From Candidatus Neomarinimicrobiota bacterium (lineage in GTDB: Bacteria; Fidelibacterota; UBA2242; B5-G15): a stretch of DNA of 64,000 nt. Each line of letters opens with the position of its first letter. Position 1 is the stretch's first letter. The notes below the pieces were generated by a model, which saw only the letters and a program-made list of their open reading frames with translations, was not told the DNA's origin and did not search any database. The translations under genes and the position numbers were made by a program. Of this stretch, positions 45,381 through 55,496 are shown in pieces. The DNA is taken from contig JACDNV010000005.1 in assembly GCA_017656425.1 (NCBI GenBank), forward strand, positions 62,001 to 126,000, written 5' to 3'.

Positions 45381-47327
45381 TTATTTTAACAAGATCATCT
45401 TTTTTGTTATCGTCTGGTTTCCTATATATAGTTTGTAAAAATAAATACCGTTATTGAAGGCTGATGCGTCTAAGGTTATTGAATGTTTACCTGTATTGTA
45501 ATATTTATTGTTTATTAAAGAAGCGACTTCGACTCCTTTTATATTGAATATTTTCAGTGATACTTTTGAAGGCTGTTTTAATGTAAAAGGTATTATAGTA
45601 TTTGAGTTAAAGGGGTTTGGATAATTTTGAAAAAGTTGGAATCCATTGTTAATTGTGGATGGATCACATTTTCCTATATCGTTTCCCTCACTTGCCTTAA
45701 TCAATATATACTGAACTGAGCGAGGAGGTAGTTCAACTTTTATTTCATCAGAGGCAGGATATGCGAAAGCAGGAATCTCTTCTAAATTTTCGATAGGTCC
45801 CCAATATGATCCAGTAGGCCCGTATCCATTTACAAATACATGTTGGGAGTATTCACCTTCATCAGCTTTTCCTGTTAGTGAATAGACATAGTAAAGATTG
45901 CCAACTGAACGTGAATCTATCATTATCTTTGCTGTTAAATTAATTGTTGATTTATTGACTATTACAATTCCTATTTCACCATCTCTAAATGTTGATGCAT
46001 ATGCTAATACGTTTTTATTGTTGGAATTTGTTTTTAGAGCGTGATCACCGGTGAATTTTTTTAGATAATAAATATAAAAGAAATCAGGTCTGGGGTTCCA
46101 TAACGGATATGATGGATTGTCGTGGTAGTAAAACATACCGTCAGTATCCCAGTTTGCAACCAGCCAACGGCATGACATTCCATAACCATATTTTATTAAT
46201 TCACAGAATACTATTACTGCCTGTATACCATTAATTATTGAAATCTTAGCACTATCGTTACTGCCATCCATACTACGCATATTCCACTCGGTAAGAGCAA
46301 TCGGTTTTGGCACTGCGCCTTTATCATTTATATCTTTGTATATAAAATTTATCATATCTTTGACTGTTTTAGATGCTGCATCAAGAAGCTTTTGAGCTGT
46401 GGAATTATCATTTCCAAAGTAATTATGAATTACATAAAAATCTGCAGCATCTCCTACTTCCCTGAAAAAACCTTCATTCCAGTCTCTTTCAGCAACATTC
46501 CAGCTATTTGTAGCATCATAGTGAATTATCTGTCCTCCAATGTAAATTTTATTTCCTAATTCTACAGCGGCAGCGCGCATCGAATCAGCAAAGATCCTGA
46601 AGTGTTTTCCGTATAGGGAACCATTTATTATTTCTGGTTGACCATCTTTATTTAAATTAGTATCTATTTGCCAGCCTGCTTCCCATGGTCCTGCATTTTC
46701 ATTGCCAATTTCCCAGAATTTTGTTCTTCCATCATCATAGCGTACCCACTCTGCGGCGAGATGCGCAGCTTTTGCTACTGGATTCTCGCCTAGTCCATAG
46801 CGAGCATAACCATAGTTGACTGTAATTAGTCCTTCTATATCAAGATCCCATCTCATATTGTAATAGGTATCTACGTTTGTAGGTGACCATTCGCTTGTTC
46901 CATTTCCAGTCTGGGGATATAAATTAATCGGTTGTCCATTTTTTGTACCATCTGGAATAGTGTTTGGTATGTCATCAGGTATGCCATTCCAGAAGAAAAT
47001 ATCGGACCAGCTTCCTCCGGGATAGCGTAAGATTGTTACTTCGAGTTTTTCAAGATAATCCATAATAGTTGGATTATAAATTTTATTTCCAACCCAGGCA
47101 GCAATTGCGTTTCCAAATATATATTTTGAAATTTTTCCTAATGTATCCTTTGAAAAAACAGTTATCTCAACATTTGCTTCTTCGGTTGGTGGTGAAGCAT
47201 CTATTGATATCGGGATAGTAGCTTTTTTAGGTTTGAAATCCTCTAGAAAACAATTGGGAAATGTATCGCTAAAGATTTGAGATGAGAAGATAGCTAAAAA
47301 AAGAGCGGTTTTTAATTTTCTAGTCAT
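45381..47327 (-). CDS. Secreted clan GH-A glycoside hydrolase (GH51-like) with T9SS tail
   Basis: The 648-residue protein has a signal peptide (TALFLAIFSSQIFSD), a (beta/alpha)8 catalytic domain, a beta domain (about 430-550) and a type A sorting tail (LFQNYPNPFNSNTIIPFTL ... NNGIYFYKLYIG ... KKMILLK). Catalytic landmarks are RYPGGSWSDIFFWNG near residue 100, the acid/base Glu in KFWEIGNENAGPWEAGW near 200 and the nucleophile in IALTEWNM near 330. The GNE.xGPW and TEWN patterns are closest to GH51 alpha-L-arabinofuranosidases, but related families (GH39, GH44, agarases) share them, so the substrate is uncertain. It should be displayed on the cell surface. Confidence 0.75.
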   Translation of the reverse strand: MTRKLKTALFLAIFSSQIFSDTFPNCFLEDFKPKKATIPISIDASPPTEEANVEITVFSKDTLGKISKYIFGNAIAAWVGNKIYNPTIMDYLEKLEVTILRYPGGSWSDIFFWNGIPDDIPNTIPDGTKNGQPINLYPQTGNGTSEWSPTNVDTYYNMRWDLDIEGLITVNYGYARYGLGENPVAKAAHLAAEWVRYDDGRTKFWEIGNENAGPWEAGWQIDTNLNKDGQPEIINGSLYGKHFRIFADSMRAAAVELGNKIYIGGQIIHYDATNSWNVAERDWNEGFFREVGDAADFYVIHNYFGNDNSTAQKLLDAASKTVKDMINFIYKDINDKGAVPKPIALTEWNMRSMDGSNDSAKISIINGIQAVIVFCELIKYGYGMSCRWLVANWDTDGMFYYHDNPSYPLWNPRPDFFYIYYLKKFTGDHALKTNSNNKNVLAYASTFRDGEIGIVIVNKSTINLTAKIMIDSRSVGNLYYVYSLTGKADEGEYSQHVFVNGYGPTGSYWGPIENLEEIPAFAYPASDEIKVELPPRSVQYILIKASEGNDIGKCDPSTINNGFQLFQNYPNPFNSNTIIPFTLKQPSKVSLKIFNIKGVEVASLINNKYYNTGKHSITLDASAFNNGIYFYKLYIGNQTITKKMILLK

Positions 47328-47389
47328 AATTTATAGTCCTATGATTTGACACAGTTTGTTTAGTAAATTGTAAAAATAGGAAAACACTT

Positions 47390-48595
47390 TTATTTTGACC
47401 CCTTATTCATTCCAATATCAATTCTGTACATAGTCCATTCTTCTTCTAGATCGTTGTCACCGCGAATAAGATAAATATAAGACTGTGTGCCCCAGGCAAA
47501 ATATTTACAATAGGATGGAACTATGCCAAGGTAGAAAAAGTCCATAGTCTGCGTGTTGAAATCGTATACTAATAATGGATTTTCTGCACTCACGCCGATA
47601 AATAGCCTACCATCTTCGCTAAAATAGAAACTATTTATCTGATCTATATCTGTAAAGTATTGGTCTGTAAAGTTAGTCAAATTCAGTACCAGTTCTTTAT
47701 CACCTACATTGCCCTTGCTATCTATAGAATGACGCCATATTGCAAATTCAGGATTATTCTCATCTGGCTCATTACAAATAACATTAACATATACATAGCC
47801 GTTGTAAACTCTTATTCCGATAATCTCATCCTTAATATAGTAATCAGTATAAATTGGATTTTTATCCGGTGTAACTACCACTAGCCCTGATCTGCGTCCA
47901 CCAGTGACTAGGTAACCGTGGCTGGTAAAGTCTCCGTATTTAACAACTTTGCCGGATTTTAACTTTATCCATTGTGTCATTTCTTCTGTTTGTAAATTGA
48001 GGACATCTATTGCCCGATTATTCTCAAATAGATATAAGTTATTATCGAATCCAATAGTAATATCGTAAATAATACGATTCGCTGTACCAATAATCGTTTT
48101 ATCTCCAGAGGATGTAATTTTATATATATTTATTTTCTTTTCAACTACGTAAATATTTTCATCGTCGTCTACTGTTACCGCATTTAGTTGTTTGTTTTCA
48201 AGAAAATTGCCATATGGTTCAATTACTTTATGTATTTTATATGGACTATATTTTGCCACCACCATGGCGCTATCACATACAACTTTTACAACGCAAGAAT
48301 CTTTACTTATGGCTGGTCTGCGAACTACTATCGAATCATTAGATGCAGATACCACGTTGGCTTTAACATTGTCAAAATAAACGGATACTTTGCCAACGAA
48401 ATTTGACCCAAATATTTTTATATAATTACAACCTGGAGTAGCTTCCTCTGGTGGGTATATTTTAACAATTGAGGGGATTGGTAATTCGGGATAATCTTTA
48501 TACCATAATGGTTGTGTTACATCATATTCGCACTTGATAAACATTAATAGCATTAAATAAAAAGTTAATTTTATTAATATGTGTTTGATTTTCAT
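47390..48595 (-). CDS. IPT/TIG-domain surface lipoprotein with beta-propeller
   Basis: The 401-residue protein has a lipoprotein signal ending at Cys22 (LTFYLMLLMFIKC followed by EYDVTQP). Residues about 40-125 form an IPT/TIG Ig-like domain (IVKIYPPEEATPGCNYIKIFGSNF, quoted in part), and the rest is a beta-propeller-like repeat (LNAVTVDDDENIYVVEK, DITIGFDNNLYLFE, GRLFIGVS). IPT domains next to TonB receptors in carbohydrate loci are usual in SusE/SusF/SGBP glycan-binding lipoproteins, so a surface glycan-binding role is likely by context. It sits between the PorV-like and glycosidase genes. Confidence 0.72.
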   Translation of the reverse strand: MKIKHILIKLTFYLMLLMFIKCEYDVTQPLWYKDYPELPIPSIVKIYPPEEATPGCNYIKIFGSNFVGKVSVYFDNVKANVVSASNDSIVVRRPAISKDSCVVKVVCDSAMVVAKYSPYKIHKVIEPYGNFLENKQLNAVTVDDDENIYVVEKKINIYKITSSGDKTIIGTANRIIYDITIGFDNNLYLFENNRAIDVLNLQTEEMTQWIKLKSGKVVKYGDFTSHGYLVTGGRRSGLVVVTPDKNPIYTDYYIKDEIIGIRVYNGYVYVNVICNEPDENNPEFAIWRHSIDSKGNVGDKELVLNLTNFTDQYFTDIDQINSFYFSEDGRLFIGVSAENPLLVYDFNTQTMDFFYLGIVPSYCKYFAWGTQSYIYLIRGDNDLEEEWTMYRIDIGMNKGSK

Positions 48596-48622
48596 GATCT
48601 TTCTCTCCCTCTCTGTATTCTA

Positions 48623-49642
48623 TTAAAATGATATTCTTACAGTTATTCGCTTAACACTATTAAATACGCCATATGGGACGTATGCATAATCAATAGCATA
48701 TCTAAAACGAGAAATTCCAACTCCAAAAGAAAAATCGCTTTCATCACTGTTTGTAATATACCCTCCTCTTAAATAGAGAGTATTAAATATTTCCCACTCT
48801 AAACCTACTTTAAGTTGTTCTGGGCGTGATCGATAATGACTGGCATCTATACTTATATAAACAGCCTGGTCTTGTGGTTTATTATTTAACCATTCCAGTA
48901 TATCCATTGACACACCAAGATTGAAGACTAATGGTAACTGAAACAATTCCTGAACATATTTGATTTCTTTTGAAAAATTTCTAACAGACATTCCGAATAC
49001 AATGCCCTTAAAACCTGTTCTATATTGTGTCCCGAAATCAAAGGATAGGGGTGTTAAAACATTTTCTACCACTACAGCAGTAGTATCCGGAATTTTTGAA
49101 ATTTTGGGTATTACACTTTTACCTAGATCTTGTTTCACATAACGAATTTGACCACCGACGCTGAACCATTCTGTTAGCTTTTTTGCATAACCTACTCCAA
49201 TAGCATTGGCAGATAGATGAAAAATACCCGTATCATCGTATCCAGAAGGAATATTTTTATTTACCCTTGTTCCATAGAATTCTCCATAATTCACATTCTG
49301 GTAACTGAAACCTATGACACCAAATCTTCCTTTTGCAGGGGAGATTGCCAAGGAAAAAGTATTATGTACTATATCTGCGATCCATTGATTGTGGCTTGCT
49401 GTTATATCAATGAAACTTGTTAATCTCGCCATTCCAGCTGGGTTGAAAAATAAGGAGCTTGAACCGGTTTCCAGACTCGTTACAGCATCAGCCATAGCTG
49501 CAGCACGAGCATCTGATACGACTGATAGAAATTCGAAACCTGCCTGTGCCAGTTTGACATTTTTTGCGTTTAACATACTAATGCAAATTAGTAGTGCGAT
49601 TATTGTTTTTATAACATTAATTGAGTAATTAATTACTTTCAT
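48623..49642 (-). CDS. PorV/PorQ-family outer-membrane barrel
   Basis: The 339-residue protein has a signal peptide (INVIKTIIALLICISMLNA) and the PorV hallmark near the N-terminus: AGFEFLSVVSDARAAAMADAVTSLE followed by SSLFFNPAGMARL (quoted in pieces), then a 14-strand-type barrel. PorV shuttles T9SS substrates from the translocon to the attachment complex in Bacteroidota. Finding it inside the operon, between surface proteins, suggests a dedicated partner for the T9SS-tailed enzymes here. A strong AAGGAGG ribosome site precedes the ATG. Confidence 0.85.
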   Translation of the reverse strand: MKVINYSINVIKTIIALLICISMLNAKNVKLAQAGFEFLSVVSDARAAAMADAVTSLETGSSSLFFNPAGMARLTSFIDITASHNQWIADIVHNTFSLAISPAKGRFGVIGFSYQNVNYGEFYGTRVNKNIPSGYDDTGIFHLSANAIGVGYAKKLTEWFSVGGQIRYVKQDLGKSVIPKISKIPDTTAVVVENVLTPLSFDFGTQYRTGFKGIVFGMSVRNFSKEIKYVQELFQLPLVFNLGVSMDILEWLNNKPQDQAVYISIDASHYRSRPEQLKVGLEWEIFNTLYLRGGYITNSDESDFSFGVGISRFRYAIDYAYVPYGVFNSVKRITVRISF

Positions 49643-49655
49643 TATTCAATCCTCC

Positions 49656-51917
49656 TTATCTGATGACTACAAATTTGCGAAATACCGACTCGCCTTTTTT
49701 GAACATCAAATCTCCTGGCTCAAAAATTATATCACCCTTTTTTATTTCTAATTCTCCAGTTTTGGGATTGTAATAGTCACGACTTGCCACAATAGTTTCT
49801 GTAGCATATATATCTTCTGGGACTTCAACGTAGAGAATATAGATTCCACTCACAATGATCTGGCCTGAAGATGTCATAGAATCCCATAGTTCGTCACCTG
49901 TTCCATCATCGTGGTACTTTTCCCATATTAAATCACCTCTCTCTGTAAAAATTTTGAGTTTGCAAATAGGTGGTAATTCATAGAAAGCGATGCGGTCATA
50001 TTGATAATTTTCACCAAACTGCCACATCCGTGCACGAATATCATAGGGATTAGGTACTACTCTAACATGTTCAATTAGATTTCCAGGAGGTCTCCCTAAA
50101 TGTGCTGGGACAGTTGTTAGGGTCCAAAATAGGCTGCTATATAAAGGTTTGCCATTGTTTTCAAGACCATCGCTTTTTGTTTGGATATAATAGTAATAAT
50201 CATTTCCACGAGCTGCACTTGTATCGTTGAATTCATGTACGTAATTAGATTTGTCACATTCAAAGATTTTAGTGTAGACAGTTTTGTAGTGCTTTACATT
50301 TCCTTCACTCCGATAAATGACGTATCCATCGAAATGAGGATGAGTAGTAGCATTGTCACTCCAGGTTAATCGAATTTTATTGCCTCCAGATTTAACGGTA
50401 AATTCATTTGGTGGAGGAGGTGGTTGAGGAATATTGTATTCTGATCTGTAATTTTCAACTGCTTTTCTTAAAACTTTCATTATAGAATCCACCCCGGTTT
50501 CACACCATGCTCTCTTGTAGGCATTGTGAGGTGCATAGCCCCATGGATTATTCGATGTAGCAGGACTTCCATCAGGCATGTCCAATTCGGGTTTATTTTC
50601 CATGTCTTTAAAATAAGCAAACCAATTTGCCCCTACTTCCCTGCACTTTTCCCAACTAATTCCGTTAACGCCTTCCGCGAAAATAATTTTTATACTATCA
50701 CCAGGGCTCAGGGTATATGGTCCAAAGCCCCATCCCTGTGAACTACTCCCTGTTGTGTTCGTGTTTCTGTATACACTTCCTGACGTCCAGTCCTCTACAT
50801 AGCCGTTATGCCCTACGTTTTTAAAAACTTCTTCATCCTGGCTTGGAAGCCTTCCTTCAGTCATTATGTTCCAGCGTTGTTGCATAAAAGTTTCATCAAA
50901 CTGGCTAACAGAAGCTTCCATTGGTGCACCATCACTTCCAACATATGCGTCAGTTGCGGGCTGATTCGGGTCATCGACACTGGGATTGTCAGGATCGGGT
51001 GCAAAAAGAACTACAGCTCCCATATATTTTGCAGATCCTAACACCCCTGTTTCTAGATGATCTGGACAACCCCAGTCTTCCTCGGGAGTGAGCGGATGAT
51101 CGTATGAATTTGTTGGTCCATAGTATGCATAGAATCCTCTCAATCCTTCTTCAGAACCAGTGAATGTGTGTATTAAAGTGCTGGTTCCCCATTCTGAAGC
51201 AAAACTACCCCAGGTTGAACCCCATCCTGATGAAGTTATCCCGGCAAAAGCCGGTCTCCAAACGAAATAAATCCAGAAATCGTTTAGTGTCTGAGAATAT
51301 ACATCACCTTCTGCACTGTATATGCCTGTATTTTTAAATGTGTACTCATAAATAAAGTAATCATCATGTTCAGGATTAGTGAAACTCATAATTTTTCGTC
51401 TTATTGTTACGCCCATCGAAGTGTTTACTTCGTTAATAATCATACGGTCGCATGGAAGATTGGAGTCATAACCATCCACCTGGTCGTAAAGATGGTTCGT
51501 ATTTCCAATCTGGTCGTCTACGACTACTGTTGGAGCTTTAAATCGTCCTATAACTTTGATATATTGAGGAAAGATCATGGTTAATAGGTTATCTGATATA
51601 CGTGGTCCGATCCCAACAACTTTAACAGATTTTTGTCTTCTTTCAATTGGATCATAAAAATTTCTAGCACCAATCCAGAGCCCCTTTTGCCTCATAGTAT
51701 GTTGGTTTGTTCCATATTGAGTGGGCCATGTTAGAAAGTTTATGTTTGAGTAAAATAGCTCTGGTTCACACCCATAATCAATAAAACAACACTGAGTTTC
51801 TCCGTAGATTAACCATCGAATTTCCTGTGCGTAATTATGTGGGATGAGGAATAAAAATAACGTGTTCAGCATAAAATAGAGGAGAAATGATTTCATTTTT
51901 TTAATTTGTTTATTCAT
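49656..51917 (-). CDS. Large exported protein with fibronectin type III domain, function unknown
   Basis: The 753-residue protein has a signal peptide (SFLLYFMLNTLFLFLIPHNYAQ) and a long N-terminal part (to about 510) of unrecognised fold, rich in Trp, Tyr and Gly, with DYFIYEYTFKNTG and GPYTLSPGDSIKIIFAEGV. After a Pro-rich linker (PQPPPPPNEF) comes an Fn3 domain (about 515-610: KIRLTWSDNATTHPHFDGYVIYRS) and a FlgD-Ig-like end (VRVVPNPYDIRARM ... ISGIYILYVEVP). It lacks the KKMILLK-type T9SS ending. It takes the position that SusD holds after SusC in Bacteroidota loci, but I see no SusD-like TPR helices or lipobox, so a different surface partner of the TonB receptor is inferred. Confidence 0.6.
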   Translation of the reverse strand: MNKQIKKMKSFLLYFMLNTLFLFLIPHNYAQEIRWLIYGETQCCFIDYGCEPELFYSNINFLTWPTQYGTNQHTMRQKGLWIGARNFYDPIERRQKSVKVVGIGPRISDNLLTMIFPQYIKVIGRFKAPTVVVDDQIGNTNHLYDQVDGYDSNLPCDRMIINEVNTSMGVTIRRKIMSFTNPEHDDYFIYEYTFKNTGIYSAEGDVYSQTLNDFWIYFVWRPAFAGITSSGWGSTWGSFASEWGTSTLIHTFTGSEEGLRGFYAYYGPTNSYDHPLTPEEDWGCPDHLETGVLGSAKYMGAVVLFAPDPDNPSVDDPNQPATDAYVGSDGAPMEASVSQFDETFMQQRWNIMTEGRLPSQDEEVFKNVGHNGYVEDWTSGSVYRNTNTTGSSSQGWGFGPYTLSPGDSIKIIFAEGVNGISWEKCREVGANWFAYFKDMENKPELDMPDGSPATSNNPWGYAPHNAYKRAWCETGVDSIMKVLRKAVENYRSEYNIPQPPPPPNEFTVKSGGNKIRLTWSDNATTHPHFDGYVIYRSEGNVKHYKTVYTKIFECDKSNYVHEFNDTSAARGNDYYYYIQTKSDGLENNGKPLYSSLFWTLTTVPAHLGRPPGNLIEHVRVVPNPYDIRARMWQFGENYQYDRIAFYELPPICKLKIFTERGDLIWEKYHDDGTGDELWDSMTSSGQIIVSGIYILYVEVPEDIYATETIVASRDYYNPKTGELEIKKGDIIFEPGDLMFKKGESVFRKFVVIR

Positions 51918-51945
51918 AGTCTCTACCTCATTTTTTTAACTAATA

Positions 51946-54900
51946 TTAAAAAGAGATTCTGATGCCAAGGGTGACCCTTCTTGGATTTAGGAACCACCAT
52001 GTAGATGGTCCGGGATTATAAATGTATGCTTTATTTTCCAATATCCAGTCGAGTTTACTTTTTTCGACTTCTTGCCAATGTCCATCTACTATTTCCCAGT
52101 ATTTCCCGGTAGTACCCTCATAGTAAATAGGAACGGTATTATCAGGTGGTTGAGTTCCCTCAATTACAGCTCGATATTCGATTGGTTGCCAGGGTATTCC
52201 TGGTCTGCGATAATCACCGAACTTATCATTCCCTGGGATATTATCATACGCTTCACTCTTGGGTAAATGTAGGGATTGGCGATAAAGTTGGTTGCCTGTG
52301 TCGCGCAGTCGCATTTGGTTAAAAAGATTTGATATATCACAAAATAGATGAATCTTTATAGATTTTAAATTTAATGTTTTACTAACTCGTAAAGTACCAT
52401 CAAAGTAATCAACATATTGAACATTATTTACAACTCCGGAAGCGCCTTTAGGATTATAAGTTGTCCAGCCACCTTCGCTCCAGTTTAATAGGAGTGTTAC
52501 CATAAATTCACCGAGTGGATGGGAATTCATTAAATTGGGTCCAAAATCTTCAGGTGTGAATAAACTTAAATTTGCCCTTGCAAAGGGAGTTGGGATTGAT
52601 CGTTGCTGGTAGAAATTTTCTGTTTCCTCATTATATAGTTTCTGGCGAGCTGGATCTTCATAAAACCTCTCAGGACCAAAATGTCCACTGGAAGCCACCT
52701 GATATGTGTAATTTATCCAGCCTCTGAACCAGCGACCGGTGTTCTTTCTTATTGTAAGTTCAAATCCTCTTATATCTCGATATCCATTGCTCGTAGTTAC
52801 TATATAATTATCACCACTTATTGATTCATAGGTGGTTACATTCTGCTGATCAGATATGTCTTTATAGTAAGCAGCAAGCTGAATTAAAATTGAGTTGAAT
52901 ATTAGATGGTCGTAACCAAGTTCATATGCAATAGTTTTTGCTAAAGTAAGATTCGGATTACCAATAGCAGATAATGCGCTTGTAGAGCTACGTTGTATCC
53001 TGAATAAAGTCTCATATTGGGGTATCTGTTTGAAATGACCATAATTGAAAAATAATTTGGAGTTTACTGTAATGGGATGCGAAATACCTAGTCGAGGGCT
53101 TAGTTGCCACTGAGGTTTGGATTTAACCATTTCAAATTCGTAATCATCTTTATATTTAGCGTATTGAGATGAGATAAAGTAAGGATTATACGCATTTTTC
53201 TCTAAGTCCCACCAATCAGTTCTTGAGTGACTATAATCCAGTCTTAATCCGACATTCATAATAAAACCCTGTGTTTCTAGTTTATCCTGAATATATAAAG
53301 CAGCTCTAATGGGGAAATTATGCATCTGCACACGATTAGCGTAGGTTTGACCTTTACTCTGCATTTGAATAAAGCCATAGTCCATATTCAAGTCGTTATA
53401 CACAAATTCGAATCCAAACTTCATCAGGTTATTAAAATTGATCTGACTTGTAAAATCTCCTTTGATAGTTGTTGCTTTAACTTTTGAAAAATCTCGAGCT
53501 AAAGATGCCTGTATTCCATCTTTTATTTCGGGAGTTACTCCGACAATTTCATAGGGCCAATAACCAAAGGGGTATTCGTCAACCCAATAGCCGGGTAATA
53601 TTTCATGTTTCTTTGTTGTATCACGCAGTGACGTAGGATTAGTGTCATATTCTCTGTAAAAATGGTCTACAGAAATTTCATAATATGTTCTAGGGCTTAG
53701 TTGTTGGGTTAATTTCATGGAAAATGAACGGTGTCCTATATTTGCCCTTGACCACGCCCAATCACTGAACGTGTTAAACATTTGATAACCACCGGTACCT
53801 GCTGCTATTTCATGTGGCCAGTGGGGGTAAAAACCATAATTCCAGTTTTCAGCAAGTGTTCTAATGTGTCCTATGAGGCTTGAAAATCGCAGTTTGGTAT
53901 TTTTTGCTATATCAGATGTTAACTGAAATGTCCAATCCCAATCGATATAATCTGGATCTGCCTGAGGCCACAGCAATACATCTCTATGTCTGCGGTAAGA
54001 AGTAAAAAAGCGTAAATCTCCAAGCTTTTTAGATATCAATGGTACAGGTCCTCCAAAACCAGCGTCTATGTCATAATCAGCTAAATTATTTGGTTGCTTT
54101 TTTCTTGTTTCCCACATGAAAACTCTCTGTGCTCCACGAGGTGTCAAATCATTTGTTGGATCATCATCTGCAAGTAATTGGTCCGAAACAGCATTCCAAC
54201 CAACAAATGATGGATATTGCATCTGCATATATTTATCCCAGTAGGTTCTTATTCCATCCCCATTCAGGTCTTCAAAAGGTTCACCTTCATCCCATTTTCC
54301 GTTGCCATTTAGATCTGTATAGGGTTCCCCCTGTGTTGTCCCAGTCCAGCAAACAGCATCGTCAAGATATGGTCGCATCCAGTATGAATTAGGGTCATGA
54401 ACATCTGGTATTCCATCTGTACGAAAATATTTTGGAGCTGGTGGAACTATTTTGATTTCAATATTGCCGCTATATCTATCTCTATCACCTTCTACAGTTA
54501 CAACATTTATAATTCCAGATTGAACTTGTCCATATTCGGCATTAAAACCGCCTCTTTGGATTGATATTTCTTTTACTGCACTTAATGGAACTTTTGTGAC
54601 GGGTTCATTATTTCGAGGATCACGTAGTGCTATACCGTCTAATAGAAATAATATTTCCTGTGCATAGCCTCCTCTAATTGACATTCCACTTATGCCTGCT
54701 TCGAGACTAATTATATCATTGACATTTGAGACAGGAAGTACACTTATATCACTTGATGGTACCGCAACTGTGCTCGTAGCTACATCTGGCTTAATAATTT
54801 TGCGTTCAGCTACAACCACGATTTCTTCGCCTGGCAGTACCTCAGGTTCAAGAACAAAATCAATCCTCGTTGTCTGATCAATATGTACTATAACATCTGT

Positions 54901-55170
54901 TACTTTTACCTCTTTATATCCTATAACCGAAACCCTTACAGTATAATTACCAGGCGGTGCGTAGAGTACTGTAAATTGCCCATTCTGATCAGTAGCTGAA
55001 CCTAAGGTTGTACCCTCAACGATTATGTTTGCTCCTACAATTGGTGCACCTGTCTTTTGGTCTGTAACAGTTCCAGTGATTTTCCCGGTTGTTCCTGCGA
55101 CTATTAATTGCATAAAAACGAGTGCTATTATTAAAAGGAGTAGAATAAGTTTTAACTTGGTTCTAAGCAC
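51946..55170 (-). CDS. TonB-dependent receptor with carboxypeptidase-regulatory-like domain (SusC/CirA-type)
   Basis: A TTG at 55245 opens the frame, but the GTG at 55170 is preceded by GAAGGGGG at good spacing and starts a clean signal (TKLKLILLLLIIALVFMQLIVAG). The mature protein of about 1045 residues has a CarboxypepD_reg-like domain (KITGTVTDQKTGAPIVGANI, about 30-110), a plug (VNDIISLEAGISGMSIRGG; LLDGIALRDPRNN; GGFNAEYGQVQSGIINVVT), and a 22-strand barrel. Between plug and barrel lies a calcium-loop-like insert (DLNGNGKWDEGEPFEDLNGDG, about residues 286-306). It heads the six-gene - strand operon and probably imports the oligosaccharide released by the surface enzymes. Confidence 0.88.
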   Translation of the reverse strand: MLRTKLKLILLLLIIALVFMQLIVAGTTGKITGTVTDQKTGAPIVGANIIVEGTTLGSATDQNGQFTVLYAPPGNYTVRVSVIGYKEVKVTDVIVHIDQTTRIDFVLEPEVLPGEEIVVVAERKIIKPDVATSTVAVPSSDISVLPVSNVNDIISLEAGISGMSIRGGYAQEILFLLDGIALRDPRNNEPVTKVPLSAVKEISIQRGGFNAEYGQVQSGIINVVTVEGDRDRYSGNIEIKIVPPAPKYFRTDGIPDVHDPNSYWMRPYLDDAVCWTGTTQGEPYTDLNGNGKWDEGEPFEDLNGDGIRTYWDKYMQMQYPSFVGWNAVSDQLLADDDPTNDLTPRGAQRVFMWETRKKQPNNLADYDIDAGFGGPVPLISKKLGDLRFFTSYRRHRDVLLWPQADPDYIDWDWTFQLTSDIAKNTKLRFSSLIGHIRTLAENWNYGFYPHWPHEIAAGTGGYQMFNTFSDWAWSRANIGHRSFSMKLTQQLSPRTYYEISVDHFYREYDTNPTSLRDTTKKHEILPGYWVDEYPFGYWPYEIVGVTPEIKDGIQASLARDFSKVKATTIKGDFTSQINFNNLMKFGFEFVYNDLNMDYGFIQMQSKGQTYANRVQMHNFPIRAALYIQDKLETQGFIMNVGLRLDYSHSRTDWWDLEKNAYNPYFISSQYAKYKDDYEFEMVKSKPQWQLSPRLGISHPITVNSKLFFNYGHFKQIPQYETLFRIQRSSTSALSAIGNPNLTLAKTIAYELGYDHLIFNSILIQLAAYYKDISDQQNVTTYESISGDNYIVTTSNGYRDIRGFELTIRKNTGRWFRGWINYTYQVASSGHFGPERFYEDPARQKLYNEETENFYQQRSIPTPFARANLSLFTPEDFGPNLMNSHPLGEFMVTLLLNWSEGGWTTYNPKGASGVVNNVQYVDYFDGTLRVSKTLNLKSIKIHLFCDISNLFNQMRLRDTGNQLYRQSLHLPKSEAYDNIPGNDKFGDYRRPGIPWQPIEYRAVIEGTQPPDNTVPIYYEGTTGKYWEIVDGHWQEVEKSKLDWILENKAYIYNPGPSTWWFLNPRRVTLGIRISF

Positions 55171-55267
55171 TTTAGACCCCCTTCTATTAGATTTATGGCT
55201 TTTATCTTTTGATTCTTTAGTGGCATCTCGAAAAAATGTTTGCAAAAATGTCTATATTGATTGCATA

Positions 55268-55296
55268 ATTATTTTTCTATAATAATATTTCAACAA
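55268..55296 (-). promoter_or_regulatory. Candidate promoter of the TonB operon
   Basis: On the - strand TTGTTG is followed after 17 bases by AATAAT, about 100 bases before the GTG start of the receptor. The -35 element is weak. The divergent intergenic region 55171-55496 (326 bases) holds only this, the opposing promoter and unassigned AT-rich DNA in which an HTCS-binding site would be expected. Confidence 0.3.
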
Positions 55297-55426
55297 AACA
55301 CTCTGTCATTATTGTAAGACAGTGAAAAGTTAAAATCATCTCATATTTTGGTAATTATGTTGCATATATCGTTCATATGATTGTTATTATGGTTGAGTAT
55401 TGTGGTTGGTTTTGTATTTGACTTTA

Positions 55427-55455
55427 TTGACATTTATAGTTTTATTAAATAATAT
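55427..55455 (+). promoter_or_regulatory. Sigma-70-type promoter of the lipoprotein/trehalase pair
   Basis: TTGACA (55427-55432) is followed after 17 bases by TAATAT (55450-55455); an AATAAT alternative begins two bases earlier. The start of transcription would fall near 55462, giving a leader of about 35 bases to the GTG at 55497 with GGAGG in it. Confidence 0.6.
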
Positions 55456-55496
55456 TGATACAAGAACATTATTTTATAAGGAGTGGAGGAAACAAA

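Noticed and set aside
51946-51990. T9SS sorting tail at the end of the TonB receptor or Fn3 protein
   Set aside because: The receptor ends in a barrel strand (RVTLGIRISF) and the Fn3 protein in FRKFVVIR; neither has the NPFNP ... KKMILLK pattern.
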